From Eggerthellaceae bacterium (GTDB lineage: Bacteria; Actinomycetota; Coriobacteriia; Coriobacteriales; Eggerthellaceae): a DNA stretch of 49,427 nucleotides. The notes beneath the pieces were generated by a model. It saw nothing but the letters and a program-made list of their open reading frames with translations. It was not told where the DNA came from and did not search any database. Location: assembly GCA_017511465.1 (NCBI GenBank), contig JAFWJU010000113.1, positions 1-49,427 on the forward strand, written 5' to 3'. Positions within the stretch are counted from its first letter, which is position 1. Each line of letters begins with the position of its first letter. Positions 34,827-42,824 of the stretch are shown piece after piece. Made by a program: the position numbers and the translations under genes.

Positions 34827-35725
34827 TACTGCGCACCTCCTTGGGCTTTGTTCATGGCATCTTGGACCTTGCGCTTGTTCGGCAATTCGGCAAGCATCGG
34901 GTTATCGGCCATGGCTATCGGGCATTCGGCGGCACGCGCGGCAGCTGCTTCGGCGGCGTTGGCGTAACCTTCTGCAACGACATCCTTGTACACGCCAAGC
35001 GGATAATACGGAAGCATGTTCTCGCGCATCCAGTCGAAAGCCTGCGTAGGAGTCATGCCCCAGTTCGTCGGGCATGTGGAAACGACTTCGACGAGCGAGT
35101 AGCCGATGCCGTCGATCTGGTTCTGGAACGCCTTCTTGATGGCCTTCTTGGCCTTGCGGATGTTCTTAGGCGAATCAACCGTGACACGCTCGAGATATGC
35201 GACGCCGTCAAGCGAGCTGAGAAGCTCGCAAACACGCACGGGGTAACCAGCTGTGGAAACGTCACGCCCATAAGGAGACGTTTGCGTTACCTGGTTGGGC
35301 AGCGATGTGGGAGCCATTTGACCGCCGGTCATGCCGTAAATCGCGTTGTTGATGAAGATGATGGTGATCTTCTCGCCACGAGTGGCCGCATGCACGGTCT
35401 CGGCCATGCCGATTGAAGCCAAATCACCGTCACCTTGATAGGCGAACACGACGTTGTCAGGATTGACGCGCTTAACACCTGTAGCAACCGCAGGAGCGCG
35501 CCCATGTGCGGCTTCGATCATGTCGCAGTTGAAGAAGTTGTACATCATGACCGAGCAACCCACTGGCGAGATGCCGATGGTCTTGCCCTCGATGTCAAGC
35601 TCGTCGATGACTTCGGCAACCAGTCGGTTTACGATGCCATGCGTGCAACCTGGGCAGTAGTTCGTGACGAAACGCGCAAGGGAATGCGGGCGCTGGAACA
35701 CGATCTTCTCTTCAGTTTGGGCCAT
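34826..35725 (-). CDS. 2-oxoacid:ferredoxin oxidoreductase, beta (TPP) subunit
   Basis: Thiamine-diphosphate-binding chain. The start at ATG 35725, one base after the alpha stop, gives 299 residues; the longer frame is rejected. It has a CPGC motif (24-27) and the TPP/Mg site GDGDLASIG...NN (about 104 onward), followed by the GMTGGQ segment. Works with the alpha, gamma and ferredoxin-type chains encoded next to it. Confidence 0.93.
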   Translation of the reverse strand: MAQTEEKIVFQRPHSLARFVTNYCPGCTHGIVNRLVAEVIDELDIEGKTIGISPVGCSVMMYNFFNCDMIEAAHGRAPAVATGVKRVNPDNVVFAYQGDGDLASIGMAETVHAATRGEKITIIFINNAIYGMTGGQMAPTSLPNQVTQTSPYGRDVSTAGYPVRVCELLSSLDGVAYLERVTVDSPKNIRKAKKAIKKAFQNQIDGIGYSLVEVVSTCPTNWGMTPTQAFDWMRENMLPYYPLGVYKDVVAEGYANAAEAAAARAAECPIAMADNPMLAELPNKRKVQDAMNKAQGGAQ

Positions 35726-35726
35726 G

Positions 35727-36791
35727 CTACTCACCCAACCCTTCGTTGATCTGGCGAATCTTTTCGAGCACTTCGACTGGCGTGGGAATGACGCCGCCGG
35801 TGCGGCCGTAGAACTCAACCGGAGCGCTGTCGCGCACGACCAATCGGACGTCGTCGACCATCTGACCCATGTTCATCTCGACTGACAGATACGCTTTAGC
35901 ATGCGATTTCGTTGCCTCAAGCGCATCGACCGGGAACGGCCAAAGCGTGATGGGCCTGAAAAGCCCGGCTTTGATTCCCTCTTCACGCGCGGCGCGCACA
36001 GCCGAACGTGCAATGCGGGAAGAGGCCCCGAATGCCACGACGATGATTTCCGCATCGTCGCAATTGACTTCTTCGGACATCTGCTCTGTGGCCTTGATGA
36101 CCTCGTAACGCTTGAAACGCTCAATATTTGACTGCTCGAGCTCGTTAGCGTCGAGGTACAACGAGTTGGCGATGTTCTTTGCACGCTTTCCCTGGTGGCC
36201 AGTCGTCGCCCAGGGTTTTTCGGGAAGATCGGTCTTGGGCTCGGGAAGCGCGACAGGCTCCATCATCTGACCGAGCATGCCATCTCCCAATATCATGACG
36301 GGCGTGCGGTACTTGTCGGCAATGTCAAACGCGCCGTACGCGAGGTTTGCCATTTCCTGCACCGTAGAAGGAGCGTACACGACCATTTGGAAATCGCCAT
36401 GGCCGAGAGCACGCGTAGCCTGCCAGTAATCGGATTGCGAGGGCTGGATGGATCCGAGACCCGGACCGCCGCGCTCGATGTTGATGATGAGGCACGGCAA
36501 ATCGGCGCCGGCAATGTACGAAACGCCTTCGCTCTTAAGCGATACGCCAGGCGATGACGAAGAAGTCATGACTCTGGCGCCCGCAGCTGCCGCGCCGTAC
36601 ACCATGTTGATGGCGGCGACTTCGCTCTCAGCTTGCAGGTATGTGCCCCCTTCTTTGGGCATGCGCTTAGCCATGTATGCGGCAAGCTCGGTTTGGGGTG
36701 TGATAGGGTAACCGAAGAAGAACCGGCAGCCCGCGCGGATGGCGGACTCGGCAATGGCCTCGTTACCCTTCATCAATACTTTCTCAGACAT
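35727..36791 (-). CDS. 2-oxoacid:ferredoxin oxidoreductase, alpha subunit (VorB-like)
   Basis: Alpha chain, 354 residues, starting with MKGNEAIAESAIRAGC and FFGYPITPQTE, the pattern of VorB/KorA proteins; the conserved SSSSPGVSLKSEG and GPGLG segments follow. AGGAG precedes ATG 36791, 9 nt after the ferredoxin-type gene. In peptide- and amino-acid-fermenting anaerobes such enzymes turn branched-chain 2-oxoacids into acyl-CoA. The acyl-CoA synthetase at 40-42 kb could act on related acids, which is a contextual suggestion only. Confidence 0.93.
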   Translation of the reverse strand: MSEKVLMKGNEAIAESAIRAGCRFFFGYPITPQTELAAYMAKRMPKEGGTYLQAESEVAAINMVYGAAAAGARVMTSSSSPGVSLKSEGVSYIAGADLPCLIINIERGGPGLGSIQPSQSDYWQATRALGHGDFQMVVYAPSTVQEMANLAYGAFDIADKYRTPVMILGDGMLGQMMEPVALPEPKTDLPEKPWATTGHQGKRAKNIANSLYLDANELEQSNIERFKRYEVIKATEQMSEEVNCDDAEIIVVAFGASSRIARSAVRAAREEGIKAGLFRPITLWPFPVDALEATKSHAKAYLSVEMNMGQMVDDVRLVVRDSAPVEFYGRTGGVIPTPVEVLEKIRQINEGLGE

Positions 36792-36800
36792 GCCGTTCTC

Positions 36801-37007
36801 CTACCTGAACACCGTAATCGCGACATCGGGGCACATGACTGCACATGTGGCGCACCCGGTACACAAGGACTCGTCGATGCAATGAGCCGGATGGTATCCC
36901 TTGTCGGTGATGACGTCTTGATTGAGTTCCACGATGCCCTTGGGGCATACGGTCGTGCACAGACCGCATCCCTTGCAGAAGAACTCGTCTACTTCGATTC
37001 GTGCCAT
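36801..37007 (-). CDS. Ferredoxin-type delta subunit, two 4Fe-4S clusters
   Basis: A 68-residue protein with two complete CxxCxxCxxxCP motifs (cysteines 11, 14, 17, 21 and 49, 52, 55, 59). It is the electron-accepting delta chain of the oxidoreductase that follows. ATG 37007 is preceded by AGAGGAAA; the longer frame to 37043 lacks support. First gene of the delta-alpha-beta-gamma operon. Confidence 0.93.
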   Translation of the reverse strand: MARIEVDEFFCKGCGLCTTVCPKGIVELNQDVITDKGYHPAHCIDESLCTGCATCAVMCPDVAITVFR

Positions 37008-37211
37008 AGTTTCCTCTCGTCTATTCGCATGAAAAACGAACATGCTACAGGATAGCGCTAAAGCACGGGAAACGCCCAGACATATCGCGGAACGGTAGCG
37101 CGCGAATGGCCTCTTCGTTGACCTGAACTTTTTACGATGTTGCTACCAGCTGGTGACGAGAATGGCATATCCTGTGAATAGCGTGCAGACGGCGTATGAG
37201 GAGACCGGTTC

Positions 37212-38012
37212 TTGAATCGACAAGTCACATGTAACAACTGCGGAGGTTCTTTTTCGATCGAAGAGCCACGGTGCCCGTATTGCAGCACCCTTAATCCCAG
37301 CGGTGCAGAATCTGCGTACATGCGCGAACTTGAAGGCCTGAAAGACGAGACGGACAAGCTCGACGATGCCGTGCAGCAAGATTTGAAGGTCGATTTCGGC
37401 CGTAACGCCAAGCGCATTGTTCTGATAGTTGCAATCGTTGTCGCGCTCGTTATTGCTGGAGCATTGGCAACACGCGCCGTTACCGAAGGAGAGCAACAGC
37501 AAGCGATTCACGAATATCAAGTTCGGGAAGCGTTCAGGGAACAGCACTTTGAAACGTTTGACGATTTGTACGAAAGCGGCGACGACGCGGCTTTAAGCGA
37601 GTATGTCTGGTCCCTGAGTGATGACCCCGGCTTCGAGGCGATCTATTACTGGAACCATATCGGTTATTTAGAGGTCTACAACGACTGGGAGGCTTTAAGG
37701 TCATTTGAAGACGTGATGAAGGTGAATCATCTGGGGATTGATGATTACACGTGGGCTGCTTCAGTCGCAATTCGCCTTGGCTATCAAGAAGCCATTCCCC
37801 GTTATCATCCTTACTCTTTATCTATGGAGGAAGAAACGCGCGCCAAGCCGTATCGGGAATTTGCCCGCGAGTTCCTGAGGTCCATGCTCCAAATGAATGA
37901 AGAGGATACGTTGTCGTTCATCGCGGAGTGCGCTGACGATGCAGATGGGCTACTTAAAGACAAACTGGAGCGTAATCTGAAAGCTCGCCTAAGCGACCTT
38001 GGTACACTGTAA
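37212..38012 (+). CDS. Membrane protein with cytoplasmic zinc ribbon (A)
   Basis: A 266-residue protein of unknown function starting at TTG 37212, with GGAG nine bases upstream. It has a four-Cys zinc ribbon (Cys7, 10, 21, 24), a short charged helix (about 36-60), one membrane helix (about 69-88) and an extracytoplasmic helical domain rich in Tyr, Trp and acidic residues. A segment near residue 118 (DLYESGDDAALSEYV) resembles segments in both downstream proteins, suggesting a shared fold. First gene of a three-gene operon. No enzyme motif seen. Confidence 0.75.
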   Translation: MNRQVTCNNCGGSFSIEEPRCPYCSTLNPSGAESAYMRELEGLKDETDKLDDAVQQDLKVDFGRNAKRIVLIVAIVVALVIAGALATRAVTEGEQQQAIHEYQVREAFREQHFETFDDLYESGDDAALSEYVWSLSDDPGFEAIYYWNHIGYLEVYNDWEALRSFEDVMKVNHLGIDDYTWAASVAIRLGYQEAIPRYHPYSLSMEEETRAKPYREFAREFLRSMLQMNEEDTLSFIAECADDADGLLKDKLERNLKARLSDLGTL

Positions 38013-38028
38013 CCATGGAGGTTTGTTT

Positions 38029-38772
38029 ATGAAATGTCCGAATTGCGGAGCGCAGATGGGTCTCGAGGACGCGTCGTGCTCGTATTGCAACACGCCAAAC
38101 ACTTTTGCCGTGAAGCACCAGTCCGATATGGACCGGTATCGCAACGAGTACGAGCGCACGCAAGAGCAAGTCTTGGAAAACACGTCTTTTGTGAAGCGCA
38201 ATGGGAGCCTGCTCGTAATACTGGTGGTTTTGCTTATAGCCCTCATGGTTGGAATCGGCCTGTTCGCAAATTCATGGGATATCGGATACTCGATTCGCGA
38301 GAGCAACATCGAGCGCGATATCGCAACAGATAGGCAGGTTCTTGATGGTTACCTCGAACAAGGCGATTATGGCAAGTTCGTTGGATACTACGATTCGAAC
38401 GACCTGTCTCTCGGCTCCGATCGATCGTATTTCGGCATCCAGCGAGCAGCCGATGCTTACGTAGACATCATCAGGGACATCTCGGCTATCGTGAATTCTA
38501 GCCAATATCCCACGTACCCTGGGCGAATTCCCAGCACATGCGGCAATATCGCGGAGAACCTCAATAGGATCTACACCCTTGAAGAAGAGTACGATTACGA
38601 CCTTGACACGTACCTTCCCGATTCGAAGCGGCCATACCTCGACGATATCCGCGAGCGCACTCGCGCGATTGCAAAAACCTATTTGGGCCTTACGGATGAA
38701 GACATAGAGAACATTCCAAACATCTCCACGCGAAAGCTCGCCATGATGATTGAGAAGGGCATCGCAAAATGA
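38029..38772 (+). CDS. Membrane protein with cytoplasmic zinc ribbon (B)
   Basis: A 247-residue protein built like its upstream neighbour: zinc ribbon (Cys3, 6, 17, 20), linker, membrane helix (about 61-80) and an extracytoplasmic domain. ATG 38029 is chosen because GGAGG lies nine bases ahead and the protein then starts at the zinc ribbon (MKCPNCG). Residues near 97 (GYLEQGDYGKFVGYYD) parallel the tyrosine-containing segment of A and C. Its stop overlaps the next start as ATGA. Probably a paralogue of A; function unknown. Confidence 0.78.
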   Translation: MKCPNCGAQMGLEDASCSYCNTPNTFAVKHQSDMDRYRNEYERTQEQVLENTSFVKRNGSLLVILVVLLIALMVGIGLFANSWDIGYSIRESNIERDIATDRQVLDGYLEQGDYGKFVGYYDSNDLSLGSDRSYFGIQRAADAYVDIIRDISAIVNSSQYPTYPGRIPSTCGNIAENLNRIYTLEEEYDYDLDTYLPDSKRPYLDDIRERTRAIAKTYLGLTDEDIENIPNISTRKLAMMIEKGIAK

Positions 38773-39203
38773 CACGCTCAGCAAGCGCCAAACGTACGCC
38801 TTTGAAAGTAGTGGTGACGATCCTCGCAATCGTCGTCGTGCTCGTATTCATTGCGGCGTTTAGTTCCATTGCCAATTGTTCGAAAGGCTTTTCGGCCGAA
38901 TATGATGTCCGCGATTACGTGTATTCCGCAGAATACGGGCGCTACGGCGAGCTCTATGAAACCACTGTTCGCGACATGGCCAAGGATACCGAGCACAAAC
39001 CCGAAGTTGAAGAATACCGTGCTTTGGCGTTCTATTACGAGCAAGCAGTTCTCGAGCATGCCTATAGAACCGTAGGCGATGCTGAGAAGGCAGATGGTTT
39101 CGCTGCGCGCATGAAGGAGTACGAAACGCAGCTTGGTTCAGTGTCGAAGCGCGCAGACGACGTCCGTGAAATCGTTGGAAACGGCAAGTCGGTGCAAGAA
39201 TAA
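38769..39203 (+). CDS. Small single-pass membrane protein (C)
   Basis: A 144-residue protein without a zinc ribbon. A basic N-terminus is followed by a membrane helix (about 13-33) and a helical extracytoplasmic domain whose segment DYVYSAEYGRYGELYET matches the pattern seen in A and B. Translationally coupled to B through an ATGA overlap. It ends 7 nt from the convergent ATPase gene, with no clear terminator between them. Function unknown; likely acts in a complex with A and B. Confidence 0.75.
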   Translation: MTRSASAKRTPLKVVVTILAIVVVLVFIAAFSSIANCSKGFSAEYDVRDYVYSAEYGRYGELYETTVRDMAKDTEHKPEVEEYRALAFYYEQAVLEHAYRTVGDAEKADGFAARMKEYETQLGSVSKRADDVREIVGNGKSVQE

Positions 39204-39210
39204 CGGTGCC

Positions 39211-39909
39211 CTATTCCCAGGGATTCTTGACGAACGGCTGAACAGGATATGAAGATGCAATCCCCTGCACTTCAAGGTTTGCCGGAATCGTCGTGCAAAC
39301 CAGCGGTAATCCCATCACAGACGAAAGCCGTTTCGCGTATTCGACGCCCTCATGAACAGTCTCGTCAGTCGTTGAGCCTTTCAGATGGGAATTGTTGACG
39401 ATGGCTGTAGCCTTCAAGTGCGATGCCTCTTGGATTTCATATAGGTTTTCCAGCGCGTCCATGGGGTCTTGAACAAGGTTTCTAAACGCGTTGGCGACGT
39501 AGAGCATCGCGTAGTCTTTCGATGCGATATCCAGGGCGTAACGCCCGAGCGCAGTCGCACCCACATCGTCGCCGCCGGCATCGATGATCACGTACGAACC
39601 TTCGTGTGCATCGCGTATGGTCGGCGATATTCTACCCGTCAGGCTTGGAACATCAAGGCTCGTCCCCGTTTTGGAGAACACGGGTGCAACGAGGTTCACG
39701 CCGTATTGGCCAAGCAAGTCTTCTTGCTCAGACGCACGGAAATACGGGTTCACGACATCGACGTCGATGAGCGTCACGTCATAACCCGCACGCTTGAGGT
39801 CTATGGCAAGATTCACGGCAAAGTTGGTCTTCCCCGCCCCGTAATGCCCCACGACAACGGTTACCGGCCGAAGCGAATCCACCAATTCAGAAGGTATTCT
39901 CATTTCCAT
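39211..39909 (-). CDS. MinD/ParA-like P-loop ATPase
   Basis: A 232-residue SIMIBI-class NTPase with a variant Walker A, GHYGAGKTN (about 21-29), followed by TLIDVDVVNPYFR and IIDAGGDD. The GHYGxGKT form belongs to a family of conserved but uncharacterised proteins in anaerobic bacteria; it lacks the MinD amphipathic end. ATG 39909 is chosen since GAGGTGG lies five bases upstream. A structured interval separates it from the acyl-CoA synthetase gene upstream. Substrate and partner are unknown. Confidence 0.8.
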   Translation of the reverse strand: MEMRIPSELVDSLRPVTVVVGHYGAGKTNFAVNLAIDLKRAGYDVTLIDVDVVNPYFRASEQEDLLGQYGVNLVAPVFSKTGTSLDVPSLTGRISPTIRDAHEGSYVIIDAGGDDVGATALGRYALDIASKDYAMLYVANAFRNLVQDPMDALENLYEIQEASHLKATAIVNNSHLKGSTTDETVHEGVEYAKRLSSVMGLPLVCTTIPANLEVQGIASSYPVQPFVKNPWE

Positions 39910-39933
39910 AACCGCCACCTCTATTAGCGTCCA

Positions 39934-40028
39934 CGGGCTTGAAGGGTGTTGGCCGCTTGCGCAGGCATCATACTTCAAATATCCAAAATATTTGCCGAGC
40001 AGCTGTAGGCAAACACCTTTCAAGCCCG
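39934..40028 (-). other. Structured intergenic element upstream of the ATPase gene
   Basis: A 17-bp stem (39934-39950 with 40012-40028, one mismatched pair) closes ~60 nt that can form three smaller hairpins on the minus-strand RNA: TGCC/GGCA, AATAT/ATATT and a GC-rich one. It lies 25 nt before the ATPase start and just after the acyl-CoA synthetase stop. It has the look of a cis-regulatory RNA (multi-branch junction closed by a long P1), but matches no riboswitch class I can name and has no T-run. Confidence 0.5.
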
Positions 40029-40044
40029 AGCGTCGAACCCCGTT

Positions 40045-41820
40045 TTACACCAACCCGTCGATGTTCTTGTTCTCATCCTGCTCGCGGATGGCAACGCGGC
40101 GAATCTTGCCGTTCACCGTTCGCGGCAGCTCGGAAACATAGTCGATGATACGCGGGTACTTGTAAGGAGCGGTCTTCTTCTTAACCCATTTCTGGAGCTC
40201 TCGTGTGAGCCCATCAGAGGGTTTGAATCCTTCGGCAAGCACGACCGTGGCTTTTACGGCCTTCCCGCGAATCGGATCGGGTACGCCCGTGACGGCGCAT
40301 TCGCGCACGGCTTCATGTTCGAGCATGACGCTTTCGATTTCAAAGGGGCCGATGCGGTAGCCGCTTGACTTGATGACATCGTCGTTGCGGCCCACATACC
40401 AGAAGTAGCCGTCCTCATCGCACCAGGCCGTATCTCCCGTGTGATACCACCCGTCGTAAATGGCTTCGGCAGTCTTTTCGGGGTTGCGGTAATACTCCAT
40501 CATGATGCCGGAATTCACTTCAGGAACTCGTATGCAGATTTCGCCAGTCTGGCCCACATCGCACCGAGAACCGTCATCACGCTGAATTTCAGTTTGGAAT
40601 AACGGAACGGGTTTGCCCATGCTGCCGGGACGCGGTGTCGTGTTCGTCAGGTTTCCGATAGTCAAAGGCGTCTCGGTTTGTCCGAAGCCCTCGAATATGG
40701 TGAGACCCGTTTGCTCTTGCCACCAATAGAAGATATCGGGATTCAGGGCCTCGCCAGCCGTAGTGGAGTACTCGAGCGAAGACAGGTCGAATTGTTCGAA
40801 ATCTTCCTGCATCATCAATCGGTACATCGTAGGGGGACAACACAGCGTTGTGATTTGATACTTGTCGATAAGGCTGAGGATCTCGGATGCGTGATAGCGG
40901 TCGAAATCGTATGTGAACACACATGCTTCCATAAGCCACTGACCGTAGAACTTGCCCCAGACGGCTTTGCCCCAACCGGTATCGGCAATTGTGAAATGGA
41001 TGCCGTCGGGACGGACGTTATGCCAGTGTTTGGCGGTCATCAAATGGCCGATCACATACCCGTAATCATGCAAGACCATCTTGGGATTGCCTGCCGTACC
41101 GCTCGAGAAGTACATGAGCGTGGGCTCGACGGCAAACGTCTCACGGCGCTCGAACACGTCTGAAGCCGCCCTGACGCTGGAATTGAAATCAACCCAACCC
41201 TGGCGTTGAACGCTTGTAGCGCAAATGCCCTCTTCGCCAGAAAGCGCTGCCCCTACCGGTTCGTCTGAAACGGGATTGCCGTTATCGTCGAGCGGAGTGA
41301 GACCGCCACCAGCGCCGTTAACCAAAATGAGCTTTTCGACGGTGGAACAATCGTATTCTTTGAGAGTGCTATCGACGATGTCCGCAATATCGCCGACAGA
41401 TGTTGCGATGATGGCTTTGATGGAAGCGCCGTTCAGACGGTATTCGAGATCGTGCTCTTTCAACATGAACGTCGCAGGCACCATGATGCAGCCGAGTTTT
41501 GCAAGCGCGACGGCAGTGAACCAAAACTGGTAATGACGGCGCAGGATGACCATCACGAAATCGCCCTTGCCAATACCCTGCTCGGACAAGAAATTCGCAG
41601 TCTTGTCGGACCATTTCTTCATATCGGCAAACGTGAAGACGTGCTCTTCGCCTTCGGGATTGCACCACACCATGGCTCGACGTTCGGGATCGTTGACGGC
41701 AATGTCGTCGACGACGTCGTAGCCGAAGTTGAACGAATCGGGATAGTGGACGGAATACGTCTGCAATATGCCGTTTTCGTCATACGTCTCATCGACGTAA
41801 CGGAGGTTTATGTTTCGCAT
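40045..41820 (-). CDS. Acyl-CoA synthetase (AMP-forming), AcsM-like
   Basis: Activates a carboxylic acid to its acyl-CoA via an acyl-adenylate. The 591 residues show the P-loop-like YFSSGTAGNPKM, the FGQTET motif, the hinge GRNDDVIKSSGYRIGPFEIE and the catalytic Lys in RTVNGKIRR. The sequence resembles medium-chain or acetate-type synthetases; chain length cannot be decided. AAAGGA precedes ATG 41820. It lies downstream of an XRE-cupin regulator in the same direction. Confidence 0.9.
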   Translation of the reverse strand: MRNINLRYVDETYDENGILQTYSVHYPDSFNFGYDVVDDIAVNDPERRAMVWCNPEGEEHVFTFADMKKWSDKTANFLSEQGIGKGDFVMVILRRHYQFWFTAVALAKLGCIMVPATFMLKEHDLEYRLNGASIKAIIATSVGDIADIVDSTLKEYDCSTVEKLILVNGAGGGLTPLDDNGNPVSDEPVGAALSGEEGICATSVQRQGWVDFNSSVRAASDVFERRETFAVEPTLMYFSSGTAGNPKMVLHDYGYVIGHLMTAKHWHNVRPDGIHFTIADTGWGKAVWGKFYGQWLMEACVFTYDFDRYHASEILSLIDKYQITTLCCPPTMYRLMMQEDFEQFDLSSLEYSTTAGEALNPDIFYWWQEQTGLTIFEGFGQTETPLTIGNLTNTTPRPGSMGKPVPLFQTEIQRDDGSRCDVGQTGEICIRVPEVNSGIMMEYYRNPEKTAEAIYDGWYHTGDTAWCDEDGYFWYVGRNDDVIKSSGYRIGPFEIESVMLEHEAVRECAVTGVPDPIRGKAVKATVVLAEGFKPSDGLTRELQKWVKKKTAPYKYPRIIDYVSELPRTVNGKIRRVAIREQDENKNIDGLV

Positions 41821-41897
41821 CGTTGAAGTCCTTTATCGGTTCGGAGTCCTAGAGACCGCACGATTCGCGCGATCTTCATCTTGCGCAGAGCTTGATG

Positions 41898-41931
41898 AGG
41901 CGTTGCGCTTAATAACGCAAACGCAACGCCT
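41898..41931 (-). other. Hairpin at the XRE-cupin stop
   Basis: A 10-bp stem (AGGCGTTGCG at 41898-41907 with CGCAACGCCT at 41922-41931) overlaps the stop codon of the regulator gene. There is no T-run after it on the minus strand, so it may tune the level of the downstream synthetase or protect the mRNA end, not terminate fully. Confidence 0.5.
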
Positions 41932-42517
41932 AGCTAATGTCCTCCCCTTCGGGCTTCATGACGATGGCCAGGAACACACACGGTTCGCCGCCGATGGCAA
42001 TCATGCCGTGACCGCGTCCGGAGTCGTACATCAGCGTATCTCCCGGATTCAGCTCTTCCGTATGATCCTCGTACGCGAAGCGCAGATGCCCCGAGATGAT
42101 GAAATCGAGCTCCATGCCCTTATGGTACGAAAGGTGAATGGGCTGGTCCTGCTGCTCTTCGAGGTACGGTGCCGTGACGACGAAAGGCTCGGCAAGCTTG
42201 TTCTGCAAACGCGGTGCCTTATGCAGGTATTCGAATCCTGCACGGCGCTTGATCGAAAGGCCCTCTCCTGCGCGTACAAGCGAATATCCGCGCAAATGGG
42301 GCGATTCGCCAGTAAGCAGTTCGATGACGTCGACCCCGAGCACCTTTGCGCACTTGTACAAGAACGTGAACGAGAGGTCTTCCTCGCCCGATTCCTGCGC
42401 TGCATATTCGGTTACCGTACGGCCAGTTGCGTCTGCCATTTCCTGCATGGTAAGGTCGCAGTCCTCGCGGAGAAGTCGTATGCGCTCGGCTACTTCCTTG
42501 ATGTTCGGTTCTTCCAT
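41930..42517 (-). CDS. XRE-family transcriptional regulator with cupin domain
   Basis: A 195-residue regulator with an N-terminal helix-turn-helix (about 8-68; TMQEMADATGRTVTEY) and a C-terminal cupin sensor domain (about 118-190; SYHKGMELDFIISGHLRF, LNPGDTLMYDSGRGHGM). Regulators of this architecture often sit next to and control acyl-CoA synthetases or amino-acid and polyamine genes. AAAGG precedes ATG 42517. A perfect inverted repeat in its own upstream region is a candidate operator. Ligand unknown. Confidence 0.88.
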   Translation of the reverse strand: MEEPNIKEVAERIRLLREDCDLTMQEMADATGRTVTEYAAQESGEEDLSFTFLYKCAKVLGVDVIELLTGESPHLRGYSLVRAGEGLSIKRRAGFEYLHKAPRLQNKLAEPFVVTAPYLEEQQDQPIHLSYHKGMELDFIISGHLRFAYEDHTEELNPGDTLMYDSGRGHGMIAIGGEPCVFLAIVMKPEGEDIS

Positions 42518-42533
42518 GATGTGCCTTTCTTTG

Positions 42534-42551
42534 ACGTTATTCCGTTAACGT
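42534..42551. promoter_or_regulatory. Candidate operator of the XRE-cupin regulator
   Basis: ACGTTA-N6-TAACGT, a perfect 6-bp inverted repeat, lies 17-34 nt before the regulator ATG, where binding would block transcription or translation start. Autoregulation is inferred from symmetry and position. No second copy was noticed in front of the synthetase gene. Confidence 0.45.
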
Positions 42552-42553
42552 AA

Positions 42554-42589
42554 ACGAGCGGACCCGATAACCGCCTCGGGTCCGCTCGT
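42554..42589 (-). terminator. Strong hairpin after the 45-residue ORF
   Basis: Perfect 14-bp stem (42554-42567 with 42576-42589), 8-nt loop, followed on the minus strand by TTTACG. The stem is unusually stable; the U-tract is short. It likely ends the rsmB/small-ORF transcript and insulates the XRE-cupin gene. Confidence 0.65.
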
Positions 42590-42612
42590 CGAAGGTCGTC
42601 GTCTCGCAGGTG

Positions 42613-42750
42613 CTAAACGCGCGTTCCCTCATTGCCCCGAGGTCGGCAGGTAATTCGCGTGTTAATAATGATGGCGCCAAAGAGCCCTTCGAAACCCGAA
42701 GGCGAAAGGCGCTCGATACGATAGCCCGATACGGTAGATTTGAGCATCAT
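42613..42750 (-). CDS. Unrecognised 45-residue ORF with a strong ribosome-binding site
   Basis: A small frame starting ATG-ATG at 42750 with AGGAG six bases upstream, inside an extended purine tract (GGAGGAAAGGAG), and ending at TAG 42613. The product has one hydrophobic stretch (GLFGAIII, 23-30), a single Cys35 and a basic C-terminus with RPRGNEGTRV. It fills most of the 307-nt gap between rsmB and the XRE-cupin gene and is followed 24 nt later by a strong hairpin. It could be a small protein, a peptide precursor or a leader peptide. I recognise no family; coding status rests on the start context and position. Confidence 0.5.
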   Translation of the reverse strand: MMLKSTVSGYRIERLSPSGFEGLFGAIIINTRITCRPRGNEGTRV

Positions 42751-42824
42751 ATCTCGCTCCTTTCCTCCAAATTGCCATCATATTACTCGGCATATACTAC
42801 TACGTTCCCAAGCCTTTGCACCGA

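Noticed and set aside
39910..40023. N-terminal extension of the MinD-like ATPase up to TTG 40023
   Set aside because: The extension would be read through the 17-bp stem, has no family resemblance, and a good SD (GAGGTGG) sits right before ATG 39909.
42518..42824. T-box leader before the XRE-cupin gene
   Set aside because: No T-box bulge sequence of the GGGTGGNACCGCG type is present and the downstream gene is not an amino-acid-related gene; a small ORF plus terminator explains it better.
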